Notes: a model not told the origin generated them from the sequence alone. DNA of 64,000 bases from Bedellia somnulentella (GCA_963576735.1 OY755175.1:17004401-17068400); one strand, 5' to 3'; shown: positions 30,901 through 44,175, numbered from the stretch's first letter. Numbers and translations are program-made.

Positions 30901-33549
30901 TGTTTTTCTATATGTTTTGGTTACTTTTTAAGAGTTTATCATTTATGTTTTATGTTCTTATTTTATTAGTGTTAGTTTAATTTGTATAACGAATTAGTCT
31001 TCTGTGATGTTGTACAATATAAGTAAATAAATAAATAAATTTTAGGACATGCCAACGGTTACACTGATATTTCATTCATAAACATGATTAGCTGCAACCC
31101 AGCAAACCCTTTCACGACATAATCGCCTAGTTGGCATATAAATCGTGACGTTCGTCATATCTAAGACTTCAGATTGTCGTTCATACTGCAAGGTCGTTCT
31201 ACTACGTTATCTGATGAGTCATGGCGTCGTCATCGTGAACTCGTCTACTAACTTTGCGGGGTCATCAGTCATCGTATCAGTAGACTATCAGACATGTCTG
31301 ACATTTGAAAGTTCTGTGAATTTCTAGTAAGTGCGAAATCTTTTGAAGGTGGTGGTGTGATTTAACCTCATAGTATTAAATTATGAAGGGCAAGTACTAC
31401 TAAAAGTTTTTGCTCATGGATATAGCCAAACGCAAACGTGTGGAGACGTAGAAGTATAAAATTTTGCCTGCTTATAATTTGGATGCAATAACATACATAT
31501 ACTCACGGCTGTAAATCCCTAGAAGGTATAGCCAGAGCTAAGGAATTAAAAATTCCTCAGCCACTTTTGGAAAGTTGAGTGGCGAAAAGATGGTAAAAGA
31601 AAGGTTGTTGGTGAGCCCAAAAATCCCTTAAAAGCCCCAATACCGTTAGTCGCCTCTTACGTACACCCACCGGAAGAAATGGGGTAGTGCTATTCTAAGC
31701 CGACACTACACAGCAAATAGAGTTGCATATTTTTTAAAAAATCAATTGTGCATTTATCATGACACACTCGATCATTTATGTGACTTGACACACATGAATA
31801 GTATAAATTTTTATTTCCTATCGCCGACTGCAGTCAAATTGAGAAATGAATACTGTTTGTTATTAATATTATTCGTCTATATTTTTTCAAAAAATATTAA
31901 TGATATTTAGGTAAAATTTTGAAATCCTCTGGTTATATTGTATTGATTCTGCATACATCAATATTCCTCAATTGGATCGACACGGCGACGACGCAGCAAG
32001 AAACATATTAATGGTATGGTGCACGAATTGCACGATGCAGGTAGCGATCCACTACCTTCTTTATACCCGCTTTTTATTCCATTTCGAATGCTGAGCGTAA
32101 TTTACGTTTTGTAGATTTGGCTACATCATTTTTATTTCTTAAATAAGAAATTATTTCTATTGATGGCACATTTTCATTACCATGAACAAGAAATTTCAAG
32201 TAACAAAGAAAAGAATTAACGAAGTAATCTCAGTGTAATAAATAACAACGAAAGAAGACAAAAGGAATATAAAGATATTCTATTCCATGCAAATACGATG
32301 TTATCTTGACAAAATACAAAACCAAGTTTATCGGTCATCCGACACGGGGTTAACGTACATTTAATTTGTTATTATTTTTCTATCTCCAGTAAATTATTTC
32401 CAACCACATACGCATTTACACAATGCACCTTAGTCTCTGTAGCTTATCGTGAAAGGCATATATCTAGTTCATGATTTTCTACATACATAATAAAAATAAA
32501 CTCGAGGTGTCATTCTCCAAGAGAAGCCAAGATAATTATTGAACTTCAGAATCAACTATTTTGGCATGCTAACATAACACGTTGGAACTCGTATTTACGC
32601 TATATATGGATTTGTATACAGATTCTTAAAAGAAGAGTGTGACGTTGATATTAACTTGTTACATGATGCATTGGTAATGTGAATCTTCGAGCTCTCTCAA
32701 ATTGCAAAAGTTGCTAAGGAATTGATGTTCCCAAAAGCTTGAGCGTACTATGTTAGATTGTAGAATTGTTTGTTTGTTTGAAATAAAATTGTACCTGATT
32801 AGTGATGTCGTATACGACGATCGCCGCCTGAGCACCTCTGTAGTACATAGGTGCTAAACTGTGGTATCTGTAACATTATGACGCATTTATTAAAAATTTG
32901 TTGCCTAGTATGTTTTTAACGATACGTACATATACCGATACTCATGGCTATAATCCCACGCAGGGGTAGTGCGTAAATTCGTGAGGTCTTAATCGATGGG
33001 TACAAGATTACAAACTTAGTTACATAATATTTACAATAGGATATATACATGGAATGTCGGGATAATATTAAGATACTCAAAAATAAGGTGATTTTGTATC
33101 GGTAATAAAACGTTATATTTTCATTTGATCTACAGATTTTAAAACTGTTGGTCCAAAACGGTTAGAGCGTAGGCCTCTCTACAAACGCTGGTTTCGGGTC
33201 GATTACCGGACTGTTATCCCAAACATAATTAGTAACAATCATCACCATTATAAGATACAATACAAAAAATATTAAAACCCTATTCGCAGTAATATTTAAC
33301 TCACCTCTCCTGCCCAGCAGTATCCCAAATCTCGAACTTGACGGTGGTATCATCAAGACACACAGTCTGCGTGAGGAAGGCGGCCCCGATGGTGCTCTCC
33401 TGGTACTCGTGGAACTGGCCCTTGACGAAGCGCAGCACCAGCGAGCTCTTGCCCACGGCCGACTCGCCCAGCAGCACCAGCTTGAACTGGCATACTTTGG
33501 TCTGGGGCGCGCCGTTGGGCCGCGCTGCGCCGCTGCGATTGGCAGACAT
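27914..33549 (-). CDS. Rab5: Rab5 small GTPase, four coding exons
   Basis: The coding exons are 33549-33305, 32867-32795, 29625-29409 and 28011-27914, all with GT-AG junctions and matching phases. They give exactly 210 residues. G-protein motifs: P-loop GESAVGKS (28-35), switch I Thr in ESTIGAAF (about 53), DTAGQE (76-81), NKAD (134-137), SAK (164-166). The C-terminal Cys pair (208-209, ACCK) is the geranylgeranylation site. The [12 protein letters not shown] effector loop and [14 protein letters not shown] are diagnostic of Rab5, which controls early-endosome docking and fusion. The start ATG at 33549 follows a TAG splice acceptor (CTACTAG), so an untranslated exon lies upstream. The first intron after the ATG exon is about 440 bp; the next is over 3 kb and contains a LINE and SINEs. 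A 20 bp copy of the start region is repeated about 105 bp upstream. Confidence 0.96.
28012..29408 (-). other. Rab5 last intron
   Basis: Non-coding sequence with a short degraded SINE-A fragment near 29168-29228 (plus orientation, CAGCTGTGTTGTGGCTTAG). No other feature was recognised. Confidence 0.6.
30040..31040 (+). pseudogene. 5'-truncated LINE RT/C-terminal fragment in a Rab5 intron
   Basis: An open frame runs from about 30019 to the TAG at 30856-30858. It begins after the RT catalytic motif ([45 protein letters not shown]) and continues through the [13 protein letters not shown] block. A 3' UTR and a (TAAA)n tail ending near 31040 follow. It lacks endonuclease and RT core, so it cannot be autonomous. 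It lies antisense to Rab5. Block order and tail resemble the LINE at 5515-6678. Confidence 0.78.
31491..31713 (-). repeat. SINE-A copy
   Basis: Reverse-orientation copy with a short deletion in the middle (TTGGTGAGCCCAAAAATCCC). It ends GCCGACACTACACAGCA and lies in a Rab5 intron. Confidence 0.85.
31714..32794 (-). other. remainder of a Rab5 intron
   Basis: Non-coding AT-rich sequence; no repeat or ORF recognised. Confidence 0.5.
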
Positions 33550-33661
33550 TACCTAGTAGTGCAAAAACAAATACGGATAAAGAATAAGATGGATAATACG
33601 GTTAAATTTCTTAGTTTAAAAAGTCGGCGTGTCTTGGCTTCGGTTGGCAGACATTACCTGG
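33538..33661. repeat. tandem duplication covering the Rab5 start codon region
   Basis: The block TTGGCAGACATTACCT (start codon and first codons in reverse) occurs at 33538-33553 and again at about 33643-33658. On the coding strand each copy has an AG acceptor, GTA, then ATG TCT GCC AAC CG. The spacer motif AAAGTCGGCGTGTCTTGG recurs a third time near 33927-33944. The upstream ATG would read only a 12-codon frame. Confidence 0.7.
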
Positions 33662-33707
33662 TAAAGTGAAAAAAAATGGATAAATAAACTAGATGAGGAT
33701 AAATAAG

Positions 33708-33897
33708 CTGTGTAGTGTCGGCTTAGAAGGGGCATTTTCGGGGATTTTTGGGCGAAGCGGTTAGAGACCCATCACCAACAACCTTTATTTTTACTACCTT
33801 TTCCCCATGCAACTTCCAAGGGTGGCTGAGGGATTTCTAATTCCTTAGCTCTGGCTACCCCTTCTAGGGATTTATGGCCGTGAGTATATGTATGTAT
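33708..33897 (+). repeat. SINE-A copy with internal deletion
   Basis: It starts GCTGTGTAGTGTCGGCTTAGAA, jumps to GGGGCATTTTCGGGGATTTTTGG and ends GAGTATATGTATGTATG. The flanks GAGGATAAA and GAGAATAAA may be an imperfect target duplication. Confidence 0.82.
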
Positions 33898-34039
33898 GAG
33901 AATAAAGTTAAATTTCGTAGTTTTAAAAGTCGGCGTGTCTTGGTACGGTCTATGTCTTGTGCCTGGCACATAGGCTGAGACGACGATTTTTAAGAGATAT
34001 GCATGATAATTAGGGCTGCCATCCGTCCTTCCCGGATTA

Positions 34040-34264
34040 TATATAGTTTGAGAGGCATCCTGAGTGTTTAGTCAAAGGTATCGCAAATTCGTGAGTCACT
34101 TTTGGAAGTCGAGTAGAAAAATATTATAAAATAAGAAGTCTTCGGTTATGGGTCTCTCCATCCACATCGCCGAACAATCACTTAAAAAGACCCAATACCC
34201 TTCATCGTCTCTTACGATACCCACGAGACGAAATAGGTTAGTGCTATCCTAAGCCGACACTATT
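34040..34264 (-). repeat. degraded SINE-A copy
   Basis: Reverse-orientation remnant: GAGTCACTTTTGGAAGTCGAGT, then GGTTATGGGTCTC, ending CCTAAGCCGACACT. Confidence 0.7.
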
Positions 34265-35021
34265 CATGTTTCTTATTTACAGTATTTGCTTTAAACCACA
34301 GCGACAGACGGACAAGCCATAGTAAAAAAACAATGAATAAAAAAAACAACTAGCACCAATTAAAACCTGCCACTCTCGTTTCTAAAGTGCACTTAAAAAT
34401 AGCTATAGGGGTCATCAGCGGAGATATTCTACACACAAACATGTAAATCAGCGAACAAATACGATACTGAATAAAAGACGCCATCCACATCATAAGCGAA
34501 CGGTTAACAAATGCATTCGAGTCAAGGTCAAGGAGATATTGGTCTGTTTGCTTCGATATTTTCTAATACAGCAACGAAAAGTGAAATATGATTTGTATTT
34601 TTCCATAATTGGATTTGAAAAACCACCGTGGGTTTATAATAATGTTTCAGAATTAGCCGTAGCGTCGCGCCCCAAAAGTAAGGAATATGGTAGGAGGGAG
34701 TTTATGTTCCTAGCATAATCTAACTTACAAATTGAGCCAGAAAGCAGCCCACCCAAGTGATCGAAGGAAAGCAGTAGCATTAAGCATACCATGACATATT
34801 CAATCATAATTAGATTTCCTTGCTGTTATTAAATACCAGAAAACGAACACACTTTAAAATTTAAAAAGTTATGCAACCGTCTTCCAAGTCGCCGAAAACA
34901 TTGAAGTGAAACATCGGAGGTCACTTTAGAGTTTTCATTTGATGATATAATGGTAGGGTAAACACGTTCACAGCCGACGTTGTTGTTTGTTTCAATTGAC
35001 CAAATACATAAGAGTTTTTAT
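34265..35021. other. non-coding stretch upstream of Rab5 coding exons
   Basis: No gene or repeat recognised; it is probably within the Rab5 5' intron if the exon near 43.7 kb is real. Confidence 0.35.
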
Positions 35022-35286
35022 GCTGTGTAGTGTCGGCTTAGAATAGCACTACCCCATTTTTTTCCCGTGGGTGATGGTAAGAGCGACTAAAGGTATTGGG
35101 ACTTATTAAGTGATTTTTGGGCGATGTGGTTGGAGACTTATTACTTTACTTTATTACTTACAAGAAACACTTATTTTACAATATTTTTCCCCACTTAACT
35201 TCCATAAGTGGCTGAAGTATTTTCTGATTCTGAAACTCTAGCTACCCCTTTTGGGGATTTATGGCCGTGAGTATATGTTTGTATGT
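35022..35286 (+). repeat. SINE-A copy
   Basis: Full-length but diverged copy. ACATAAGAGTT occurs on both sides (about 35006-35016 and 35287-35297), a likely target duplication. Confidence 0.85.
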
Positions 35287-35623
35287 ACATAAGAGTTAAT
35301 TTGTTTTTGTAACAGTAACGATACAACTACTACTTTAACAATATTACTACTTTAACATTATCATTGATTAATATCAAGGCATCTTTAGCACAAATGTCTC
35401 TTTAAATATAATCGCGTACTGTTCTGTAAACTACGAGTACAGACATAAAAATGCACTCGGTAGTCAGAGCAAACAATATATGAATAAAACAATGAAACTA
35501 TTATCAATATATAAACATTGCCTTCATTTGATAATTACAAATCGTCGCATTATCTGGGTAATTATTATTTTCTTAATTTCCATTACCTTTATGTACGGAT
35601 TTTTTTGATGAGTGTCATGGGAG

Positions 35624-35830
35624 TTACATACATACATGCATATACTCACGGCTAATAATCCCGAGAAGGGGTGGCCAGAGGCTAAGCAATTAGAAAATCC
35701 TCAGCCACTTTTGGAAAGTTGAGTAGGGAAAATATGGTAAAATAAAGGTTGTTGGTGATGGGTCTCCAACCGCATAGCCCAAAAATCCCCTAAAAGCCCC
35801 AACACCGTTAGTCACATGGGTGTACATGGG
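35624..35830 (-). repeat. SINE-A copy, 5' truncated
   Basis: It runs from (CATA)n to CCGTTAGTCACATGGGTGTACAT and lacks the 5' end of the family. Confidence 0.8.
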
Positions 35831-36291
35831 AATTACAACATAATAAATTAAATAGAAAACTAGTGATCGGGCTAGGTTTTGCCCAGGAAGTTACTTCTAT
35901 GCCTACATTTCCGTGAAGGATCTTTATCGCAATGAACAGTGATAAACTGAAGATAATAGGCCTCGACCAATCATCGCGGGGTCGGGGAAGAGTTTTACTC
36001 ACTTAACTTTTTTTATCGCTCCCCTGTCAAGGCCTGTTTACTATTTCTAAATATTCCTTGTGATTACACCATCGAAAATAAAGAGTGAAAACTAATCAAC
36101 ATCTTTCAGGGTCGATAGTTAAGAAAAATAGCCCAAATACACCAACAGGGCTCCAACCACATCGACAAGGGCAATTTTGAAAATTGGTGTTAATGATAAT
36201 GTTATATTTTTTGCGCAGAACTCTAGCACGAAATAGATATCAGTCTTTTTTTTAATGGTTTTGTTCACGAAAACCTCATGTGGGGATTATT

Positions 36292-36600
36292 ACTAATAAA
36301 TAAAGGAAAGACAAATTTTCGACACAGGCGGGAATCGAACCCGCGACCTCGGGTATACGCCCCCGTCGCTCTGCCAATTGAGCTACCGTGTCAATGGCTG
36401 CCAGTGCGAAATTCTTCTATCCTTTGTTTCTTTTACACTTTTAAGTGGTGTTTGCGCTCCCTACCTCCGAATTTCGCACTGGCAGCCATTGACACAGTAG
36501 CTCAATTGGCAGAGCGACGGGGGCGTATACCCGAGGTCGCGGGTTCGATTCCCGCCTGTGTCGAAAATTTGTCTTTCCTTTATTTATTAGTAATAGCTAT
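36292..36600. repeat. palindrome of two head-to-head tRNA-like repeats
   Basis: Arms of about 128 bp (36292-36419 and 36473-36600) are near-perfect inverted copies around a roughly 53 bp loop. Each arm carries a tRNA-like sequence (36321-36392 minus, 36491-36562 plus) with a good T arm (GCGGG TTCGATT CCCGC). Its anticodon stem has an extra G compared with the copy at 21447-21517, so the arm does not fold correctly. Flanking sequence matches the 21346-21545 repeat. Confidence 0.7.
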
Positions 36601-37746
36601 ATAATTTAGCTGAATATTACAAACAGATATTCTAATTGAATTTAAGTGTATAGATTGTGTTTAACCTAAAGATTATTTTTATACACCTGTGACTGATAGC
36701 TGTTAGATGATGTAATAACCTGTAAGTCATTACTAATTGCAATACATTTTTTAATTAGGAGGCAACATTTAAAAATCTTTTACGCATTAAGATTTTTTTT
36801 ATCATTAAGTTTCTAAAATAATGATTATTGTCTAGATCATTAATAAATTACCATTGCTGACCAAAGATTTAAATTTAAACTGCATTCGATTTGGTCATTT
36901 AGAAAATCTTTTAAAGTAAAAATATCATTTTCACTATTCGGTAATATTACCAAAAACTCAAATTTTACTATTTATTACATCAATGTGTTAAAAAAACAAA
37001 GATAGAATACCACTTCCGCATATCTCTGTTTTATGAGACAAATTGGTTAATGTATGCTTTTGTAATTATTGTTGACTGATGTGGCTGGAAACATAAACAG
37101 TCCTTTATTACAGGATCATATTTTCTGGCACTAACCTTCAGTACCCTAATTAAAATGTTTGCCAAAATGTGATATTAGTAATCATATTTATCAATCTAAT
37201 CTCCAAGTTACAATCATTAGATTCATGTAAATATTTTGTCGAAACTACATTGGATCCCTTTAATTTTGAAATTACTATTAATTACTATTAAAGTTATAAA
37301 AATAATAGATGAATGGTTTGATAAAAGATCTGTTATTAAATATTTAGTATGTCATAAATGTAACAAGGATTATGCCATTTACAGTTGAAATAGAACCACG
37401 TCTCTCTTAAGTGAGATAATTGGTTTTTTTTAAGTTGCATTATTAGCATGCAAACCAAAAAATAGGTGTTGCTTCACTCTTATATTCCTATTATGTACAA
37501 TTTCATTCTAACCTTATATTTTCCTTTAAAGTGGAATGTTCAATTACAAAAACACATTATAAAAACCTATGGCAGTTTTATTTCATTAATTACATAATAT
37601 GTTTTTTTATTTTGTAATAAACTTTTTGGTGTTTTTTTGTTGTATTTTTTTTTAATAGAATACATAGAACATACCATAAATGTTACATAAACATTCACGC
37701 CGTTTATCACATGGCTAAGTACAACCGAGTTTCCACCTTAACAACC
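36601..37746. other. AT-rich non-coding stretch
   Basis: No ORF or known repeat was recognised. Confidence 0.4.
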
Positions 37747-40700
37747 AAAAGTCAAAAAAGTCAAAAGTCAAAAAGTTTATTTTTCAAAATAAAGTTAAAT
37801 ACTAACATTTTTTGAACGTCAAAGTTTTAAATTAATCGTTAATCCGTTGCTTCGGAAGGTGTTCGTAAAGAGAAGAAGCAACAAAGAAACTCTTTACATT
37901 CACATTTTTTCATTTTTTCAAAATATGGTTTGTACAATTTCAGTTTATAAACATGTTTATACTTTACAAAAGATTTTCTATGCGACCAAACCAAACGCTA
38001 GTTTGACATAATTAAAATAAATTGTCCATCACAAAAACCAATCACATAACGTGAGAAGAAAAATCCTCACCAGACAATTATTCCTAGGAATAACGAGGGA
38101 AGATTTATAGCTTTACGGACATGGTCATGTGCGCGTTGGGTCCTTGTCGTTTAAAAAATCTTGAACACTGTAGTAAGATTTCTTTAAAAGCATGGCTTTA
38201 ATTGCCTTTTTAAAAGATGCCACAGGCAATTCCAATATGTCAGAAGGAAGTTTATTGAACATTTTCAGGGATAGTCCCATAAAGGAGTTACTTACTTTAT
38301 TAAGTCTCCACTTCGGTACGTTAAGTTTCTCCTTATTCCGAGTGTTAACAGTATGCCTATCACTAACTTTACTAAATTGGCCTATATTCTTTTTGGCATA
38401 CATTAAATTCTCAAATATGTATTGGCAAGGGACAGTTAAAATGCCAATATCTTTAAATTTTTCGCGCAACGAATACCTCGACCTTAACATGTAAATATAT
38501 CGGATAGCTAGCTTTTGTAAGACAAAAACTTTATAAAACATAATAAAATACCGTACGACATAATACTATGAAAATAACTGAAATAAACAATGCGAGCTGT
38601 TTCTATGTCTGCTATTTCTCTAATCTTACGCACGGCATACGCTGCTGAGCTCAGCCTTTTAGAAAGTGTTAGTATATGGGGTCCCCATTGCAACTTAGAA
38701 TCGATTATTATCCCTAGGAATTTTGTCTCTTTCACTGTCAATAACAATATTGGCGTCAACTTGCCTAACATTCGGTAAAGTAAATTTAATACATTTAGTT
38801 TTTTTGGCATTCAGAACCAGGTTATTTACAGTAAACCAATGCAATACCAGTGAGATAGCTTTATTTACGTCGTCAAGAGATGTAGAGGATCTCGCTACAT
38901 TAAATATTAAAGATGTGTCATCTGCAAACATAACTATCTCAGAATACTTTTGTACCATAAATGGTAAATCATTAATATAAATCAGAAACAGTAATGGGCC
39001 AAGTATAGAACCTTGAGGAACGCCCATCTCTATTTCCGATCCTTTCGACGTGGTTCCATTAATATCTACCTTTAAAGTTCTTTTATCAAGATATGATGCC
39101 ATTAATTTCAGTGCTTGCTCGTCAAAACCGTAATATTTAAGTTTAGTCAACGCTATTTCCTTTTTTACACAATCAAAAGCTTTTGTGAGGTCACAAAATA
39201 TACCTAACGCATCCCGGGACTTTTCCCATGAATTCAAAAGTTTCATTAGTGACACTCCTGCATCTACAGTAGACCTACCTTTAGTAAAACCATATTGCTC
39301 GTCATGGAGTATATTATTTTTGTTGAAATATGAAAGCATTTGGTTGGACATGATTTTCTCGAAAACTTTACTGAGAACTGGTAAAATAGAAATAGGCCTA
39401 TAATTCGTAAAGTCCTGACTATCTCCTGATTTATGTAGTGGGATGAGCCTACTTAACTTCATACAGTCTGGAAATTCTCCTATATCTATACATTTATTAA
39501 AAAGTATCGTTAAATGGGGAGCAATTATATTTATTATTCTGTTTATGACGAAAACTGACATTCCTGTTATGTCTTCGGTTTTTTTAAGGTTGATGGTTTT
39601 AAAATTTTTAATTATTTCATTACTGTCAACGTGCTTAAAAGAAAACTGTGCTGAGGTTTTGGTAACGTTTTGTTCCAACAACTCAAGAGCTTTTTGGGGA
39701 CATGAATTTAATTTCTCTGTTGTCTGAGTGGGGGTATTTATAAAATGATTTTCAAAAATATTAGCAATTTGTGATCTTGACTGTATCAGTTCATTATCTA
39801 ATAATAAATTGAGATCATGTGGGTACTTTAGTTTTCCAGTTTCACTGTTGATTATTTTCCAGACAGTCTTACTCTTGTTAGAAGAATTCTTAATTTTATG
39901 TTTTATACATCTAGATTTAGCTTCACCACAAACTTTTTTGAAAATTTTAGAATATTTTCTGACATAATTAATAAAATCTTGGTTGAAGTTATAGGACTTT
40001 TCTCTATAAATGTTGTATAGGTGATCTCTACTTATTCTAATCCCAGCCGTGGCCCATTCAGCAAAAGAGCATTTTGTATTACATAGTATTACCTTAGTTT
40101 TAAAGATTTTGTTAAATTCTGTTTTTAGCTCGTTGATGAAAGAAAGACAATTCTCTAATGTTTCACTGCTTCTCATTGGGGGGCTGATGCTAGACCTAAT
40201 ATTATTTTCAAATAAGCTAAGTTTTTTTCCAGTTATCTGTCTACATACAATAGTCTTTTTTTTTTCAATGGTTAATTCTAAATTTATGAATTGTCCCTTG
40301 TGGTCTGAGGTAATGCTATCAAAAAGGAAGTGACCAAAGTAGTCAATCAATCAATTGCAATAAATATTATCTAAACATGTTGCAGAGGTCGAGGTAATTC
40401 GGGTTGGCTCATTAAATACATTTAGAAGATTAAATGATTGAAAAAATGTTAACTTTCTCTCCTTTACTAGACCCTCACCTAATAAGTCAACATTGAAATC
40501 CCCACAAACTACAACCTCTCTGGAGCTGCGGGAAGCCATCCCCAAAGCATCCTCCATCACTGCTTCAAAGATCTCATAGTTACCTTTGGGTGGGCGATAT
40601 ACACACAAAATTATATACTTACTCAATTGAATGCATGAGATTTCTACATATTGTTCAACAGAGAGTCTACAGATGTCTTTTCTTTCTTTAAATTTAATGT

Positions 40701-41262
40701 CTACATATAATAGTATCATACTACCCCCACACATTATGGACTCTCTGTTAAAACAACTGCCCACCGTGTAATTCTTTAAACTAAAGTTCATTTGTTCTGC
40801 TTTTAACCAGTGTTCTGTCAAACAAAGTATTTTAACATTGTACTTATTAACGAATAACTCTAATTCTAATAATTTGCAGAAAAGGATCTGTATGTTCTGA
40901 TGAACTAGTGAAATGTATGCCTTTTCCTTTGTCTTACTACCTAGTTTAAAGCTAAATTTGCAGATACATTAGTACATGTACTAAAAACTGCATCCAAGTC
41001 AGTTGAAATTGTTATGTTATTCAAATTAATAACATTATTGTATACTATATTACTAGCTAGTAACAAAGCTAGACGTTTTTTAGAATAATCAGGTACTTTC
41101 AAGGTACTTTTAGTCATTAATGATTTCTTAATATAATTATTTATATTAAAATTAACAATTTTTTGCCTATACCCCAAAGTCAAATTATATAGTAACATAT
41201 TTAATTTATATATCCTAGTGTTAACCTTATAGCTAAGATGCTTGGAATATAGGAAGTCAGCA
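37747..41262 (-). pseudogene. second, damaged copy of the CR1/L2-group LINE
   Basis: Closely similar to 10030-14743 but 5'-truncated inside ORF1 (near 41262). ORF2 is broken at three places: a small insertion near 40345, a deletion near 38735 and a deletion near 38530. The end of ORF1 (41198-40941) and the slippery TTTAAAC with TAG are intact. The 3' end shows a GTCAAAA repeat run (37750-37785, plus strand), i.e. a TTTTGAC-type tail. The same EEP and RT blocks are readable (GDFNVD, SDHKGQ, GVPQGSILG, FADDTSL). Confidence 0.9.
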
Positions 41263-43690
41263 TGATAATTTTAACCACACGTATGACATTTTGAAAAGAC
41301 AAATTGGTGTAGGCCCGACCCGGGATTTGATTATCCATTGTATTATCATGTCGTTAATTAAAATTTCGTTCTTATTTATATAATACAACAGCCAAGGAAA
41401 ACATGTTGAAAAAACATATATGGCTAAATTGTATTTAGTTTATTACAAAATAGCAAAGGCCTGCCCCTAATATCAACTTGGGGGTACTTTGAATACCAGG
41501 TGATATGACATGATGTTCTGTTGAGTTTGAGTGGTTGATCAATGAAATCATACTCTTTATGTTATCATCATTCCCTCTCAGCTTTTAAGTGTTTGAGAGG
41601 GCTCTGAAAGCTCTGGTTAATCTTTTTAGGGTTAATAGACAGGAATATTGAAATTAAAAATATATTGCTATTCATTTATAGGAAAGGGTAAACACTTAGA
41701 CTAACAAAGATAATAATACCCAACAAAGCTCTGACTAGTTATTTATATTTTATAAAGAGTGCATTGCTTTATGATAAGAGACCAAGGTTGTTATTTGTCA
41801 TTCAAAGGTGTGCAATTACATTGATTTTATTTAAATATTAAAATATGAAATAATAATTTCAAACTCCGAAGCTGTCTACCCAGTTTTTGGGATACAAAGT
41901 GATTAAAAAAATAATATAATAATGTTTTGGCTCTAATAAAATTTACAATTGAATACAGCCTGTTGTAAAGAAATAAAAATAGGCTGCGGCTGCTATTTAA
42001 AAGAAATAAAATAATAATCTTCAATAACTTCTTAAACAATTATTTCTTGGAATAAAGTTATTGTTTTAATGGGCAAACAACAAGAATTGTTATTATACTA
42101 GAGAAAAGGGAAAATAAAAAAATATAAATTTTTATATGCCTAATTAGTTAAAAAAAACATCAAATAGCAAGCGTTAATCTGATGATGTATATAAGAATCT
42201 AAATTAAACATTAAACATAAATTGTAACGAATGAAATTGATTATACTTCTTTAGAAAAGATAGTGAAACAAAGATTATATGTGTCAGTTGTACACAAAAT
42301 TGCCTACCAAAGGCTTAAAAAAAGAGTAAGTACACAGTAAGGGATGGGTACCATTCAAGCTAATAAACAGAAAATACTCTGCAAAACCAGAAAGCTCATT
42401 AGTTACAACATGCACTTGTCATGTAGAGAGCCTGCCCCCTATCATGTGAGTACACTGTCCAAATAAAAAGGTGGGTACTTTGAACTCCAGGTGACAATAG
42501 ATAGCATGTGATAATCAGAAGTAATAGTACATCTGTCAAACTAGAGTTTTTAGAGAAACTTAGATAATTGTTACCAAATATAATACAAATTATTGGAATC
42601 TTAAGGGGAAGAAGGGACTTTTTTCATATTAATATCAGCCATTGTTTTTTTGTACAAAGCCCTAATATTAATTGATTTGATTAAAAGCTATGGCCATAAT
42701 ATATACAAAATATGTTGGCTGTACTATTTATTTTTAAATAAATTGATGTGCACACCCTGCTAGGTAAGCATAGCCTATTAATGTTATGTACTTGAGAAAT
42801 ACTGAATAAATAATGTAGCCACAGACTTGCTTATTTTTTAATATTAATAATTTATTATATCACTACAGACACTCATTTAAAGATGAGTATCAAATTATAT
42901 CTTTGATATTTGACTGAAGAAACTGTAGTTGCAAATCAACTTGTAACAAGGTCAGCAAACAGTGATTTATTCCTCCTTTCATGGACGGTTGGAGGAAATT
43001 CAAAAAATACAATATTGCTTACCCAAGATTTTTTCTGGCTAGAATTAGTTGAATGAACTTTAAAACTATCCCACTTTACTTCATAAGTAAATAATTTATA
43101 GTTTGTGTTGAAGATAGTACAGAAACTGCCCAAAAAAACCAAGAAAAGTGGATTTTAATAAATAGAAGCAAAACTCTAGAAAGTAAAGGAAATTAACGTT
43201 CTTCATTTCTAAATTCAAGGTTAATGAAATATTCTGCCATCAAACTACCGTTAGGGTTCAATTAACCGAATAAAGGAACACTATATAAACAATGGATTGC
43301 AGATAGCGTATTTGACACAAAGAAAAAGTCTCACTTTATTACAGACGAACTAGCAAAAAATTACCTAATGTTTTAGAGTAACAGAAATACTCAAGACATT
43401 GTATTCATCCTTATCAATTCCAATAGAAAATGTACTTCCAGATATGACTAAGCGATCTCTTCGTATCAGTCTCTATCACAGACACTGACTAGCTACCCAA
43501 TTAGCAATAAGACGCCCTCATACCACTCAGCTGGAAGACCTATAAATGCTACTCACAGACGTCAATAGCGTAAAATATAGAAAAAAATACGATAATCGTT
43601 AAATCTCCAATACACATATTATATTAACATCCTACAAACCCATTACAAAGAGATAAAATTACGCATTTACTGAATTATGTGGCGATGAAG
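41263..43690. other. AT-rich non-coding stretch with SINE-B fragments
   Basis: Degraded SINE-B pieces are seen at about 41275-41335 (minus), 41385-41525 (plus) and 42405-42510 (plus, CCTGCCCCCTATCATGTGAG). No gene was recognised. Confidence 0.5.
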
Positions 43691-43699
43691 TAAACTTAC

Positions 43700-43900
43700 C
43701 TTTCGTGTAATTATATCGCCGACGGAAACTGTTCTATGGGCGATAAATCCTCACAAAGGCACACTGATACCACCAATTGCATTAATCACGCTACCGATGA
43801 GAAAAAATCATCAATAAATGAAATGTAAAAGTATCACGAAAGCAAAACGTCCACGAACAAACATGGAGAAACAAGAGGGAGGAGGAGGCACGGAACGGAA
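43700..43900 (-). other. possible untranslated first exon of Rab5
   Basis: On the minus strand the sequence CGATATAATTACACGAAAG is followed by GTAAGTTTAC, a consensus donor. Upstream is a pyrimidine-rich, less AT-biased stretch (TCCTCCTCCCTC) that could be a promoter-proximal region. Rab5 needs an upstream non-coding exon because its ATG exon begins at an acceptor. The upstream edge is a guess and no other candidate was tested. Confidence 0.35.
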
Positions 43901-44175
43901 CGGAATGAATCATGAAAATGAAATTGAATGACCGAACGAAATAGCAGCAAACTAAAACCTCATTGCCACTGACAAACATATATCAAACTAAGCTTTGACA
44001 ATTTTATTATTAACAACATTACTGATACATGTTATATTAAAATTTTTTTTTTTTTAATATTTTCTATCTACCTATAGTTTGGGGCCGTTCTGAGGGCGTC
44101 GTTGAGTACACGTATGACGTGAGTGAATCCTGTGTGAGCTACTTGATAGTAAGAACAACTTAGACCTAATTACTA

